Below, piece after piece: positions 11,949 to 24,429 of a stretch of 64,000 nt of DNA (position 1 is its first letter; each line of letters begins with the position of its first letter). The translations under genes were made by a program, and so were the position numbers. Location: NCBI GenBank assembly GCA_037962975.1, contig CM075669.1:110004501-110068500 (forward strand). The letters run 5' to 3'. The notes under the pieces are model-generated. The model was given only the letters and a program-made list of their open reading frames with translations. It had not been told where the DNA came from and did not search any database. Source of the DNA: Clitoria ternatea (Eukaryota; Streptophyta; Magnoliopsida; Fabales; Fabaceae).

Positions 11949-12859
11949 TTTACCACCACCTTGTTGATCACAGGGGAGTTCGATGCTTACTCTGTAGGAC
12001 GCTCCCTAAAACCCTTAATAAATCTGCCCTCTGGTGGTTCTTGCATATCCCTCCAAGGAGTGTCTCATGCTTCACAAAACTGATAGAGAAGTTCCTAACA
12101 TAATTTTACTCCAGTCGATAGGTGTAACAGACCTCGCACAGCCTGGTCAACCTACAATAGGGGTGAGAGAAGACCCTCAATGAGCAAGCTATTCAGATCT
12201 GCAACCTGAGTTTGGAGGTGGCTTTTCACGCAATCCAAACGGGATTGCACCCAGTAAATCTTTTGATTCCTTATCCAAAAAACCCTCTTTAAATATGGAT
12301 GATTTCAGGCAACGAGTTGCTCAGTATATAAACATAGAGGAATGTGAGGCTGATCAAGTGGGAAATTTTGAACACATCATTGTCAAGATAGACCAACAAA
12401 AGAAAAGTCCCAAGTCAAATAAGGAATAGAGGAACATGGTTTATCCCAACCCCAAATACAACACATTCACCCCCTGAATAGTAAGAGGGATTAGATCATG
12501 CACAAAGTCTATAACATAGGATTGCTCAAGCTACCCCCGCTCTGAGAATACCTATAGGGCCCAGAGAGGATAAAGTTCTGTGAGTTCCATCGCACCTTTG
12601 GCCATAGCACAAAAGACTGCTAGTTGCTCAAAAACCAAATTGAGCACCTGATCCATTGATCAGGGGGAGAGGCACCATGAGAAACCAGGCAGAAGAGAGA
12701 GTGAGAATCCCTAAGACAAGTAGAGCTACAACCACGAGATTACCCCTGACAAGAACACAAGCGTTCCCGATTCTGTAGAACTATGATGTAATAGATGATG
12801 GAAAGAGAGTCATACATACTATTTTAGGAGGCTTCCCCAGGTGCAGAGCTAGAATCCTA
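11949..12859 (+). pseudogene. Tat-type Gypsy gag, 3' part with zinc-knuckle-like motif
   Basis: This continues the gag cut at 7751: the capsid-like part gives readable pieces such as SALWWFLHIPPRS and FTKLIEKFL in shifting frames. At 12579-12620 lies CEFHRTFGHSTKDC, the C-x2-H-x5-H-x4-C motif typical of Tat/Ogre gag, followed at once by an in-frame TAG. Several stops and frameshifts show that it is inactive. It is cut at 12859 by the start of another LTR (TGTAACATCTTCGG). Confidence 0.65.
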
Positions 12860-14198
12860 TGTAACATCTTCGGTTAACTAGGACAAACCCTTCTGTTGGC
12901 TCATTTTACTTAACTAAGAGGTCACAAGTTTTTAGAAAAAATGAATTTTTTTGTAGAAGTAAACAATGACGAATCATTGGAAGCAAGAAAAATAAGTTAC
13001 ATAGTCATTCATAAACCTTGAGTAATTATACTCTTAATAGAACAGGGAACACAAGCTCATTTATAGGTATAGTTATCCATTTATCACACACACATACACA
13101 CATATATATCCTACATTATTTCTGGTTTCCAGAGTTATGGATTCCTGTTGCCGCTTAGTCGATTGAATCTACCTCACGGCTGGTCTTCTGGGTTTATCTC
13201 ACAGTTCTCTTGTTCTTTTGTTAATATTAAGCATAAGGGGTGAGTATACACTCGTGCCCCTGAAGGTTACCGCTAAGGGTAATATCAAAATGGAAGTCAC
13301 ATGAAATAACACATATAAGAACAACATATTACATTTAATGATGTCATCATGATATGCATGAGTTAAGTTCATTATGAATTATCTAGAGGTTTAGTTGATT
13401 TCATGATGTATATAAGCCTAAGAAATCAGTCCATCATCATCATCATCGTTACCATATTCACTAGAACCTGTCCTACTCAGGCTGCCTCTGGGCACAACGT
13501 TTCCATACTAGAGCGATCGGAACCCACCAAGTACTCCAACATTACATTATATCATAGATGTAGGTATGGATTTACAAGTCCTAATCAATATGGATCCAAC
13601 ATATCTCTTCATCCATAATCATATCATTATGGGACTTGGCTCTACACGATCATAGTTACATTCCATCATTGAGTCAGAGTACATTAGGTTTACATCGTCG
13701 CACCCCGCTTCAGGCGTGACTTTGAGGCAATTTGGGTTTTTGACCCGATTGTACTCCCAAGATACTACTCAGGGATCGAACATGAATGTTCTCCAGTGTA
13801 CCCGCCTGCTGCTCTAGTTTTATCAATTCTAAAACATTTGCATGATGCAATATGCATTAGTTTAATTACATTATTTCTAACCCCTACGTGTCTTGTATGT
13901 TTCCTATTCCATAATATTTATCCTCTGTCTTGTATGTTAAATCCCACCTATTTTTCTGACTTTGTTAAATCCCACCTATTTTTCCGACTTTCTAAGAAAT
14001 ATGCGGGCTATATCTTGGCTAAAATAGCTTTCTTTTCAAAAATGAATAACGTATATCTATTTTATAACTAATGACTGGAATAGTAGTAATTTAGCTTTTA
14101 TTTAAAAAATAAAAGAATACTTGGTCATTGCCCTTATCAGTACGCTCCCTTTAATTTAAATTCATAGAGGCATTTAGGGATGAAGTGGCATTTGACAC
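12860..14198. mobile_element. Partial LTR of the same family as the solo LTR
   Basis: Starting TGTAACATCTTCGGTTAAC, it follows the first ~1.3 kb of the solo LTR at 7752 in order: the gaggtcacaa region, the 'gggtgagtat' region with 'cctgaaggttacc', the 'gagcgatcgg' region, and 'gggacttgg' followed by 'gatcatagttaca'. It is cut at 14198 by the Athila-1 LTR, before the region that would hold the CACTCGG arrays. It is more diverged than a recent duplicate would be. No gene is seen. Confidence 0.7.
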
Positions 14199-15937
14199 TA
14201 ATAAGTCTTGAAAAGACTTAATTATTTAGTGATATCTAACCCTATTTTATGTGAAAGCTTAGGTTTAATTATCAAGTTTGGAAGTAAATTAGAAAGTATT
14301 TGTCATTTATGTTGTTTCATTAATTAATTATTATTTCAGCAATTACCTTTAGAATTAAGAATAAATAGATAACAAATTGAGAAAGGTTGTTTCTTGAGTT
14401 GTAAGTCACCTGACCGTCCACCCTTAGTGTGCCTACGCTAGGCTTATTTTATGTTGAATTGTAGGTTCCAGGAGACCAGTGTACCCGCGCCAATCTCAAG
14501 CGTATCTACATTCAGTTAGGAGGGGGATTCTAAAGGCTCAACGTAGTTATGCGAGACCTGAGCGTACCAATATTGAGACCAGCGTACCAGTGTTGAGGAT
14601 GCGCTCAAGTCCAAGTTCAAGTCATAAGAACAACGTACCTATGTTGTCCCTTAGCATGCCTATACGTATTTAAGCAAAAAGGTTCAGAGATCAGCGTACC
14701 CATGCCGTGCCTACGTCCACTTTTACAATGGAATTAATAAGTATCAGGTGTCAGTCTAGAAGGTCATTGTCCTTATGCTAACCTAGAACATAGTTACGCA
14801 TGAATAAAGCACTTAAGGAAGAATCAAAATAGAAGGTCAGCGTGCCTACGCTAACCCTAAGCGTACCTACACACAGACAAAGCTTCAGAGGAAACTTCCA
14901 GGCAGAAGAACAGTGTACCTATGCTGATTAGGGGCGTGCCTACGTGTGAATGCGAGGGAAATCAACCTAGCCTTTGAAATTCTGTTATAAATTAGTTAAT
15001 TTAAGTTTTCTTATTTATTTGTAAGTCCCTTAGAGGCAAATTCAAAATTAATTTAGTTGTTAATTGTTAGTTATTAGTAGTTGATATATATAGCTTTAAT
15101 GATGTAATTATGAAAACAAGATTTTCAGATATAGAATTATACTTCAGATTTTATCTTCTCTCTATATTTTTCTCTATCTAAACTTTCTACATTGCATTAT
15201 GTCTTCCATCTCCACTTTCATCTCTTACCTTTCCATGGATTGCTAAATCCATAAGGTTAGAGATTGCTGAAGCTTCAATGGAAGCTTGACTCAGTGATTA
15301 AGGCATTTCTCTACTGGAGCATGTTCTGAACACAACAAGGAATGGTGTTGCAACTCTGAATTGGAAGATTCAGACTTAATTATGCATTCTCTCCAGAGAG
15401 GAATCATGGTTTAGAGTTCTGATATATTCCTTGCTACCCAATTAATTCAGGCCTATGAATTTAGGTGAATAATTAGGGTTCATTTCTCTAATTTTGCATT
15501 AAATTTCAGTGTGCATTATCACCTAAGGGATTAGAGTTTATATGCATTGAAATTAGCATTAATCACCTCAGGAATTAGTGATTGATCATATATGGAATTC
15601 AACATGTCTCTAGCTTGGATCTTATCTCTTATTCATATAAGTTTGACTGAGATTGAATGCTGAAGCTAACTCCAACCTATTCTTAAATTTATGTTTCACA
15701 CCTTTACTCTTGATGCATGTTAGTTACTGAACTCACATATTAAAAAGAATTAAAATATTAAATCAGAAATCTATAAAAAGGTATTATATGAATTGTTCAT
15801 ATTTCTTGTTTGGTTCATCTAGTATCAGTCCTTGGTTATGGTAATTACTTCAATCCCTGTGGGAACGATACAAATATATTACTTTTTAATAATTGGTGTG
15901 CTTGCCAAAAATTTCATCATCCGATGAGACAACATCA
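14199..15937 (+). mobile_element. Athila-1 5' LTR (1739 bp)
   Basis: It starts TAATAAGTCTTGAAAAGACTT, where the Athila-2 LTR has TGATAAGTC, so the terminal G has become A. It ends ACATCA, followed by AGTTAATGGCGCC, the same LTR/PBS junction as in Athila-2. Blocks shared with the Athila-2 LTR in the same order include ccatgg-tttctaaatcc, ggtgaatagttagggtt, cacctaagggattagggtt and gattggtgcgcttgcc. No coding function is seen. Confidence 0.8.
14427..14949. repeat. Array of GCGTACCTACGC-type motifs in the Athila-1 LTR
   Basis: About 15 copies of words such as agcgtacctac, gtgcctacgct, aacgtacctatgttg and ggcgtgcctacgtg occur. They lie 230-750 bp from the LTR start, the same zone in which the Athila-2 LTR carries CACGCTTGAGCGTG instead. 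Confidence 0.8.
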
Positions 15938-15943
15938 AGTTAA

Positions 15944-15960
15944 TGGCGCCGTTGCCAAAG
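15944..15960 (+). promoter_or_regulatory. Primer-binding site, tRNA-Asp type (Athila-1)
   Basis: TGGCGCCGTTGCC begins six bases after the LTR end. It matches the PBS of Athila-2 (31411-31427, minus) and the TGGCGCCGTTGCCGGGG form usual in Athila elements, thought to pair with tRNA-Asp. Confidence 0.8.
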
Positions 15961-16101
15961 ATTGTTGAGTAATATCAACAATCCTTGGAGCGGTACTAGA
16001 CTGAACCAATTTTATTTGCTGTTAGTTTAGTTATGTTTTTGTGTGTTAACTAGTTTCAATTCTTAGGTAGTTGTCTTTCTAGTTTTTGTGTGAATTAGTA
16101 T

Positions 16102-16535
16102 ATGTAGTCAAGGGATAAAGAGGAACCATTCTTCTTTGATCCTGATATTAATTTGCTTGAGAGAAAGTTGAGACAAGAAAAGAGATCAAAAAAGTAAACT
16201 AGAATGGAAAATAGGAGAGTTACACTAGGAGAATACTCTAGGCCAACTGATGAGGGGATGCAATCTAGCATTCTCAGGCCTCCGATTACAGCGAATAATT
16301 TTAAATTGAAACTAGCATTATTGCAATTAGTAAGGAATGATCAATTTAGAGGAAGTGAGGTTGAGGATCCAAACACACATTTAGCTAGTTTCCTTCAAAT
16401 CTGTGATAAATTAAGATGAATGGTGTTCTCAATGAAGCGATCTAGCTGAGATTGTTTCCTTTTTCTCTTCAGGATAGAGCTAAGGCTCGGTTGCAAAGCC
16501 AACCCAGGGGTAGTATTTCTACTTGGGAGGACTTG
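16102..16535 (+). pseudogene. Athila-1 gag, N-terminal fragment
   Basis: The ATG at 16102 is followed by TAG in place of the CAG (Gln) found in Athila-2. The frame continues EEPFFFDPDI, NLLERKLRQEK, a stop, then MENRRVTLGEYSRP and LQLVRNDQFRGSEVEDPN, matching the Athila-2 gag at 31304-30708. A frameshift lies near 16415 (after QICDKLR) and the fragment ends in STWEDL at 16535. There the Tekay-A LTR is inserted, probably with ACTTG as the left target duplication. The rest of the element lies beyond the window or is lost. Confidence 0.8.
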
Positions 16536-18109
16536 TGTAACATCCCAATTTTAATATAAATATCTAAATGAGAGAAATAAATGACAAATAATTATATATG
16601 AAAAGATTAACGTTGCAAAAGTTTGGAAATAATTTAATTGGAAATTATTATGATTTTTCATAATTTACTAAGCCTATGGAACTAAAATTAATACCCGGTT
16701 AAAGTATGAGTGTCAGACTAAGTATCTCCGATTGAGATGTCATTGGTCATGGCTGGTAAGAATATTATTATGAATCTGAATATATAGTCAGAATAATTTC
16801 TAGATGAAGTATTGAGTCCGAACAGAGATCCTGTTTATTATAAAACAGAGAAGTTTTAAATGAAGGGCAAAATGTTACAACTAAAAATCCCTACCCTCTT
16901 TCTCATTCACGTTATATTCCTTTCGTTGACAAAACACCCTTATTCTTTTCTCATTCCATTTCCCACTTCTCTTCATCTCTTTCTTTCTAAAAACCTATAC
17001 AAGGTTGGTGTATTCCCCCTCCAATTTTGTTTTTTCTCATTAGGCAATAAGAAGAAGCTTGTGGCTTGAGGCTCCTCCCTCTCTTCTTCCATTTTCGTCA
17101 CCCCTTCCTCTCTCTTGGTGCCCACTCTCTTTTCTTAGTTGAGGTAAGTTCCTCACTATTTTTATTATGCTTGGACCCTAGGTTATAGGTTATTGTGGCT
17201 TGAAAGAGTATTAAATGTATGTGGGTATTGAATGGGAGCATTAAATGTTAAAACCCTAAGGTGGGGTGAAATAAATGTGAACTTTTATGAGCATTGATGG
17301 GGGTTACATGAAAATGTGGGTTGAAGGTGGAAAATCATATGCATTTATTATGGTTGTTTGGTTTTTGATAAAACCCTAACCCTTGATTTTAGGGGAAATA
17401 TGGAAGGTGAGTGGGATAGGCATTTAATGATGGTGGGAATGTTATTAATGATGAGAGATTGCCATAGGTGATGATTAATGATGGTGGTTGGAAGCCATTA
17501 ATGAGAAAAACTCACTTAAGGAGTTGGGTATAAAATTGATATGTGTGGGTAACCTAATTAGTTGCGTTGTTTCCCTTTAATGATAATGAGTTTTGATTTA
17601 AGGAAAAGAATTCCCAAAACCTAAGAAAAATAGAAAAATGAAAACTTATTGCAAGCTATGATGTAATAGGCTCATATGTATGTATTCATTAGTTATATGC
17701 AAGAAATTTGAAAATAATGTTGAATGAGTGGTTGATGTGGTCCTATATGTATTCAATGTAGGATTTGATAATTCTTGTGAAGCGGGACCATCTAACCTAG
17801 AAGAGTACTTCTCTTGAGGTAGGAGAGGAGTATATTTTCTAAATGTATGATACATTATATGTTGATAATGTATATATTGATGCATAATTGTATGTTCTTC
17901 CTTGATTAGATGTTGGTTTGATACATTTGATGAAAATATGAGTTTGGAGTACAATCTTTGCTATGTTCTAAAGTTCCATGTATGGATTGATGATAATATG
18001 AATCCTTGGCTAGCATGATCTTGATATTGTGTATGGTATACCTTGGAGAATGATATACATGATTGTGTGCCACTAACTATGATGTTAAGTGCAAACTATA
18101 CCCTTAAAC

Positions 18110-18545
18110 GAGAGGGTGAGGAATAATTGTGAAGCCGAGGCTAGCATGTGCATTATTGCATTCATGGCATGCATGACATAACATTTTGTATGTGGTTGCG
18201 ATCATAATGAAGTCTTGCGGGACTATAAAAGGGAGTACCCTTGCGTGGGGGAAAGCAATATGAGAATAAATAAATGTGGTTGTGATCACAATGAAGTCTT
18301 GCAGGACTATGAGAAAATGGACCCTTGCGTGGGGACATATAGTTAATCAATCATAAGTGGTTGCAATCACTTGGCATATGGAAATGCTAAAGGTCTTGCG
18401 GGATCTTACCTAGAAATGGACCCTTGCGTGGGGGACATATAATTGATTGACCATAAGTGGTTGCGATCACTTGATGTTTTGAGATAAAATGGGTCTTGCG
18501 GGATCTTGTGAAAAGCACCCTTATGGGGGACAAATGCTTAAGAAA
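18110..18545 (+). repeat. Imperfect ~95-110 bp tandem repeat in the Tekay-A LTR
   Basis: About four units each contain 'gtggttgcgatcac', 'tcttgcgggact/tct' and 'acccttgcgtgggg'. The Tekay-B LTR has a related, shorter-period repeat at 38587-39055 with 'cttgcggggtgccacgaaggg' on its sense strand. Confidence 0.75.
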
Positions 18546-19824
18546 CTATGTGTGGTTGCAAATATTGATGAATCATGTGCACATGAGCTATGAATAAATG
18601 TTTTAAATCAGATCTGTTGCATGTGCATTTTATGGTATGACATATGCATTAGCCATAGGGACATGGCATTTGAGTGGAGAAGGCCAAGGAAAGGTGATAC
18701 CCCATTGAGAGTGTTATTGAGATCTAAAACCCATTTTTTGTCACTAACTAATTATGTATTGTTGTTGGTGTGACCCCTTTATGTGTCTTATGAATTATGA
18801 TAATGGATGTGTTGATATTGTGAATTGATAATTTGGTTTTACTTGGTGATGTCCTTGTTAGAGGACTTGTCATGTATGAATATGTATGTTCGATGGAAGT
18901 TATGAGCTATGCGGCTTTATTGGTTAATCAAACTCCTTGATTGGAGAAGATGCTGAATTGCATTTATATTTATATTATCATAATTTGTTTGATTTTCATC
19001 ATTGAGAAAGTATGCTCACTCTCCATATTGTCTACTTTTTAGCTCTTGTGTTGTAGGGCAAGACTATAGAGTAAGGCTTTCAAGAGATGAGGTATAGTGT
19101 GAAGGAAAAGTTGGTAAAGATGCCTTGGCTGGGATGATTATTGGATTAATAGTTTTTGTACTTCCTTTTTGGTAGTGTATGTATATGGCATTGTTTTGTG
19201 TAGTTAAACCATAGTTAATGCCTGGCTGACTTGATACCCTAGAATGGTGACTGATACATTAGGATCATTGGAAATGAGCTTGTGATCATTTTGTAGCATT
19301 AATGCAATTCATGATGATGATTGAATATTGAACTTGTTAGCCATTTTGATGGCATTGATGCTTATGTGTGTAATTGAATAAGAATGTGCATGGTGATCGA
19401 GTTAAACGATGTGTTGGAATGTTGGTTGAATATAGATGCATGAAAATAATGGATTTTATATGACTTTTATGCAAAAATTAAGGAACTAATAGGGTCAAAT
19501 AGAGTTTTATGAGATTTGGATAGCATGAGATAGTTCCAATAGCATCCATGTATGGTTTATGACTTGTAAGAACTGGAACGGGACAATTCCATTAAGGATT
19601 GACCCTTGTGTTGCACAAGAATGCTTAAAAATGGGCTAAACGTGTTTATGTGCATAAGTCTCTCATTTTTGAGAATTTTTTAGTGCAGCTAGTTGCTACA
19701 CGTCATAAATGGTGTATAATTAGTGGTGTCAAAATTTGGTAGAGTTTGGATTTGATATGAAAAGGATTGGGTGGTTTGAAGTTGGAAAATTCAACTTTTA
19801 AGTGCATTTTACAGGAGTTCCTGT

Positions 19825-20180
19825 CATGAATCGATTCATGACTTCCTATGAATCGACTTATAAGCCACTAGAGTTACATGAATCAATTCATATATTCCCT
19901 TGAATCGATTCATGAGTTACTAAAATTGCATGAACCGATTCACATAAGTCATGAATCATTCATGAGGTTCTGTTTTCACTGTTCATAACTTCCAATTCAC
20001 ATGAATCGATTCACACGAGTCCTGAATCGATTCATAAGCCTATGTTTTCACTGTTCATGGCTCCCAATTCACATGAATCGATTCACACGAGTCTTGAATC
20101 GATTCATGGGCTTCTGTTTTGCTTTCCTGGACCCTTGTACTCGCATGAATTGATTCATGGCCTTCACGAATCGATTCATG
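19825..20180. repeat. Array of TGAATCGATTCA palindromes in the Tekay-A LTR
   Basis: About 12 copies of (CA)TGAATCGATTCATG or near variants occur at 15-50 bp spacing, ending about 425 bp before the LTR 3' end. The Tekay-B LTR carries a CGCTCAAGCG-type array at the matching position. Confidence 0.9.
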
Positions 20181-20401
20181 GCTTGCAAATAATCAATTTT
20201 CCATATATTTGGTGCTTGCTTGATGTGTATGAAGGATGGCTTGTTTCCCGTAGCTCGTGGCATGTTTATATAACTTAATGTACACCCTTTGACATATGTT
20301 GGCAATCAATGTGGGTGCCTTTGAACCTTATACCCATTCACACTTTCAAATAACTTACATATTTCGTAAATTCCTTGTGTGGCGATCATGTGACTAATTG
20401 T

Positions 20402-21501
20402 TAATGCATAAATCCTGAGCCATTAACTTGGTTGAAAAATCTTGAATTGTTATTGACTTATAGTGTGACTCTTAGACGATTTATTTCTTTTGGCAAGCGC
20501 ACCAATCGTTAAATTTGTAATATATTTGATCGTTCCCACAGGGATTGTGGTAATTACCACAATCTTAGACTAGTACAAGCTGAACCAACGCAATGCAGAT
20601 AGAATTCATTCTGTTTTTGTTGTTTTTATGCTTTCTATGTTTTTGTATTTTTAGAGACAGTATAGAAGATGAAATGTGGTTAATAGAAGATAGGTTAGGA
20701 TTACTTCAGCTTACAACTTCATCAAGAAACATGCAATTGAGGTTCAATCAAGCTTCAAATGTAAGAGGACAATTCACAGATGGTTAATCCCTAATTCCTT
20801 AGGTGAATAACATTAATTCCTAAGCATTAAATCCTAATCCCTTAGGTGCTCAATTACAGAGAAATCTAATATGAAATTGGGGGTTGAACCCTAACTATTC
20901 ACCTAATTACTAGGCCTGAATTAGTTAGGAAGCCAGAAGTTACCTAAGTCTCAACTATGATTCCTCACTAGTGAGATTCTTCATTAGATCTGGATTTGTC
21001 AATCTAACAGAGTAGATCCACTTCTTAGCTTGTTCTCCTCATGCATCAGAAGTTAACTTCCTCAACACACCTTTAAGAATTCATTGCAAACCTTTGCAAT
21101 CCCAACCTTGGGGATTTAGAAACCCATGGAAATGGATTCGGACGAAGGAATGTAGAGAGACATGGATGAGAGAATTTAGAGAGAGAAAGTAACTAGAGAA
21201 ATTGGAAATGGAAAAATGAATCGTGTTATTATTCTGTACTCTATTCTCCACTCCTCTTCTACAGAGTATGTAAAAATATATATAGACAACTAACTAACTA
21301 ACTAGCTTAATTAATTACAAAGAAAGCTTAATTAATAATTAAACTAACTAACTAACTAACTAGCTTAATTAATTACAAAGAATGCTTAATTAATAATTAA
21401 ACTAACTAAACTAATTACATAATTATAAATAAATAATTAATTACAACGTAAAACTTTAGTTACTACAGTACAACAACAGAATAGAAACAGCAACGGTGTA
21501 G
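20402..21501 (-). repeat. Athila-2 3' LTR, truncated (R/U5 part)
   Basis: It is nearly identical to 31434-32472 of the 5' LTR: both include the sequence around 'gcgcaccaatcg', the 'ttcctaagcattaaa' region and the 'cttagcttgttctcctc' region. It starts TAATGCAT where the 5' LTR has TGATGCAT. A ~62-bp block (aactaactaactagcttaat...) is duplicated in tandem at about 21288-21412, where the 5' LTR has one copy. Homology stops abruptly after aacggtgtag at 21501. Confidence 0.85.
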
Positions 21502-22792
21502 TGTTAACCCGGCGATAGCATCTCAACCGTTCGTTTCTACCACCAGGTTGTTAATTGGCAAGCGCACCAATCGTTTATAGTTTTCAAAATTTAGATATCG
21601 TTCCACTGGGATTGAAAGTCCAATAACAACAGTAATTTTCTATTCACTATGGTAAATGTGAAGAAAGTTATAGACAAAAGAATGATTTATATACAATTTA
21701 TACAGTATTCACAGGATAGCATGATTGAGTAGTTCATGAGCTAAAAAGAAAATAAAAATCCATCTAAAAAAGTTGAGTTGCAATCTAGAATAGGTAAGAT
21801 ACTTGAGATAAACACAGATAAACAAATTATGTTCGAAATTGGATCCCTAATCTAGAATAGCAATGAGGAACTCAAGACATGCATATTTAATCATCAAGTT
21901 TCATGTCATTGCAGCTTAAAATCATTATAACCGATCCCTCGTGATATAAATTCTAAGAATTCACCTTAAAGTCCGATCCCTCGTGAGCTTTCTCAGTAAA
22001 AACTTACATTAAGACCTGGCCTTATGGCAACAATGGTTAACAACCCCTATAGAATTTGACGTTCACTTGGTTTTTTTTCTCAGATAAATTGGCTTGTAAA
22101 GTTAGGTACATAAGTAGAATGAAATGGTCTCAGGCTCAAAATATAATTGTTGGGTCAAAGGATAATTAAAATTGATTAGGATGGCTAAATTTGGCCCTGG
22201 CTAATTAACAAAGAAGGCCTTCATCATTTCCAATTGGCAGACATAGAATTATTAGCAAGTACTGAAGCAAATTCTATCTCACTAAGTAAGAATGCAAGCA
22301 CAATTAATAAAGGCTCAAAAGCTAATAATATAACAGGTAATCAGCTAGTCATGTCCCCAAACTTAATGCGAGATTATAACTCAGATTGCTAACTAGCATA
22401 ATGAATAAACAAATAATACATGATTGAAAATAGTTATGGGCAGGGATCATGAATCAAGAAATGTGAATCAATTAATTTATCCAATTAAAGCCTGAGAATT
22501 AGCAAACTTTAAATTATTAAGATGGATTCTAAATTAAACAAAATTAACATAATTTATCAATTAATGAGATGAAAAGATAGAGTACTTCCCTTTTTACCTG
22601 AATGGCAGTGAATGGTGAGGAATGGTGTGCATGAATTTAACAATACAATTTAGAAAAGAAATAACAACAAACAACTTAACATAGAAATAAAGTTCCATTA
22701 CACTGAAAAGAAAATACATTGTTCAAGAGAATATTTAAACAAAGTCATTACAACTTGAAAATAACAAAATAACATATAAACGAAGTAAAAGA
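21502..22792 (-). mobile_element. Foreign LTR-like segment joined to the Athila-2 LTR
   Basis: It begins TGTTAACCCGG on the plus strand. On the minus strand it contains the Athila-type LTR signature gattggtgcgcttgcc preceded by a 'cccagtggaacgat' block, but it is otherwise unlike the Athila-2 LTR. It probably represents the 3' LTR of a related Athila-like element, inserted at or recombined with the Athila-2 LTR (TGTAG at 21497-21501 could be half of a duplication). No right-hand junction or remaining Athila-2 U3 was found. Non-coding. Confidence 0.5.
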
Positions 22793-24060
22793 TCAGTCAT
22801 CCTCTTCTTCATTTTCTTCATTCATAGACTCATCATTATCTTGCTCAGGGTAGGGTGGAAATTCAGCTGCTAAGGGTGTGTCATCAGGGGGAATGGTGAA
22901 TCCAATGGAAGCCAACCATAAGTCTCTGTCAGGTGGCACTCCCATTTCTTCAGTGTGATCAACATTTAATGTGGTGGCAATCTTTCTCAGCGTGAGATCA
23001 TGGTTCAGGACCAGATCATAGGTTCCTAACTGCATCTTCTTTATAGCCTGAAGTTCCTGCATTACTATGGAAATATCAGAAGAAGTACCTGCTCCTGTTG
23101 GAGATGGTGGTGCAAATGATGTTGGTCTAGGTTGTCTGGGGCGCTTTGACTCTTGAGACGTAAAATTGTCAATGTGGTTTATCACCCATTGCTTATCCAT
23201 AATCCTTTCAGGCTTTACCTTTGTCAATTCTTCATAATTCAACTTAACCTGATTCTTTTGGGCCAACAAAGTGATAACAGAGCAATATGGAAATTGGAGA
23301 TTTTTTCAAGGTTTTTCATCATCTCCTCTAGTATTCACTCACCCAGATTAACATACAGGCCTCTCATTAAACAGTAAATCAACACCAACCTCTTAATGGT
23401 AATCTCAGTAGAATGAGTCACAGGTTGTAAGGATGAAAGGACATAGTGGCACCATAAAAGGGAAAGATGATTCAAGCAATTCTTCCTGACACTTTTTGGT
23501 GCACCATTAACCTTTGTTCTATATGCAGCTCCTTGTTTACATCATTCCTCTAAAATTTCTTTCCTAAGATTTTCATTTTCAGCCCTATGAAAGATGTCTA
23601 CTTTCCATATGTAGTGACATCTTTCCTCATCCAATATAGGTACTTTCAACAGCTTATTCAATATGTGACCAGTTAGAGGAATGGTGACTCCTCTCAAGAA
23701 GGAAGAAAAAGGAAACTTATCTTCCATAGAATGAGTCCTCAGATTGGCATAGAATTCTCTAGTGAGTTCCTGGTAACCATTTCCTAAATTCTCATTAAAG
23801 AACTGCCATCCCCTTTCAATCATAGCAGCTTTTACATTAAAATCAGAACAATTTTCTTCATCAAGGACCAGAGCCCTTTCCCTTATTATTCCCCTATGTT
23901 TGAACTTATTCTCATAATCTTGGGCGGCCTTGGAATCTCTAAACCTATACCCATCAAAACCCTCAACTGTCTAAGACTTCTTTCCTTCTTCAAGACTTTT
24001 ACTCCTTTCAGTTGATGGAGAATTAGGGATACTGATGGTAGCCACCCCTTTTCCTTTCTC
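22793..24060 (-). pseudogene. Athila env-position ORF (plant transposon-protein-like), broken
   Basis: On the minus strand the frame gives GFDGYRFRDSKAAQDYENKF, IIRERALVLDEEN and MIERGWQFFNENLGNGYQEL, then FLRGVTIPLTGHILNKLLKV. That is the pattern of the 'putative plant transposon protein' domain (Transposase_32-like) often found downstream of integrase in legume Athila elements. After a stop near 23542 the middle part is frameshifted. The C-terminal 158-codon piece (23269-22793) reads RPRQPRPTSFAPPSP and ends in an acidic DNDESMNEENEEEDD tail. Function is unknown. At least four stops or frameshifts exist. Confidence 0.6.
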
Positions 24061-24429
24061 TTTTGGGGTTTCTTTCATATTTTCTATTTCAACACTTTTT
24101 TCGGGTTTTCTACAAAGTCTTTATGATCGTCTGATCATGATGATGGTATTTATAATGCCTAAATGGATACATATATACAAACAGCAAAACCACAATCAAA
24201 ATGAAAAATGTAAGATAAACAGATATGATGGATGAAAGAAATTTGAAATTGAAACAGTGAACTACAACAATTCTAACTATAAAGTGAAAGTAAGAATTGA
24301 AAAGATGGTACCTTTCAAAGAAATCAGAGACTGTGCCTTTTTTTTTCTTTAAAACCCAAGGTTCCAGCGTAAAGAGTTAGGGTTTGTACACTGAGGGGGT
24401 TTTATACTGTTGAACCCAATGCCTGAAGT

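Larger units (their letters stand above)
16536..20401 (+). mobile_element. Tekay-A 5' LTR, first part (split by Athila-2)
   Basis: It begins TGTAACATCCC inside the Athila-1 gag and resumes at 32987 after Athila-2, whose ATTGT duplication occupies 20397-20401. Total LTR length is about 4.07 kb. Homology to the Tekay-B LTR is clear at several points: 'gtatctccgattgagatg' near 16720 against the reverse complement near 60905, and 'ccttctcatatcatcatatatgagataggt' near the 3' end against 36815-36850. Such long LTRs are known in Tekay/Del chromoviruses. The only open frames are short and unrecognised. Confidence 0.8.
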
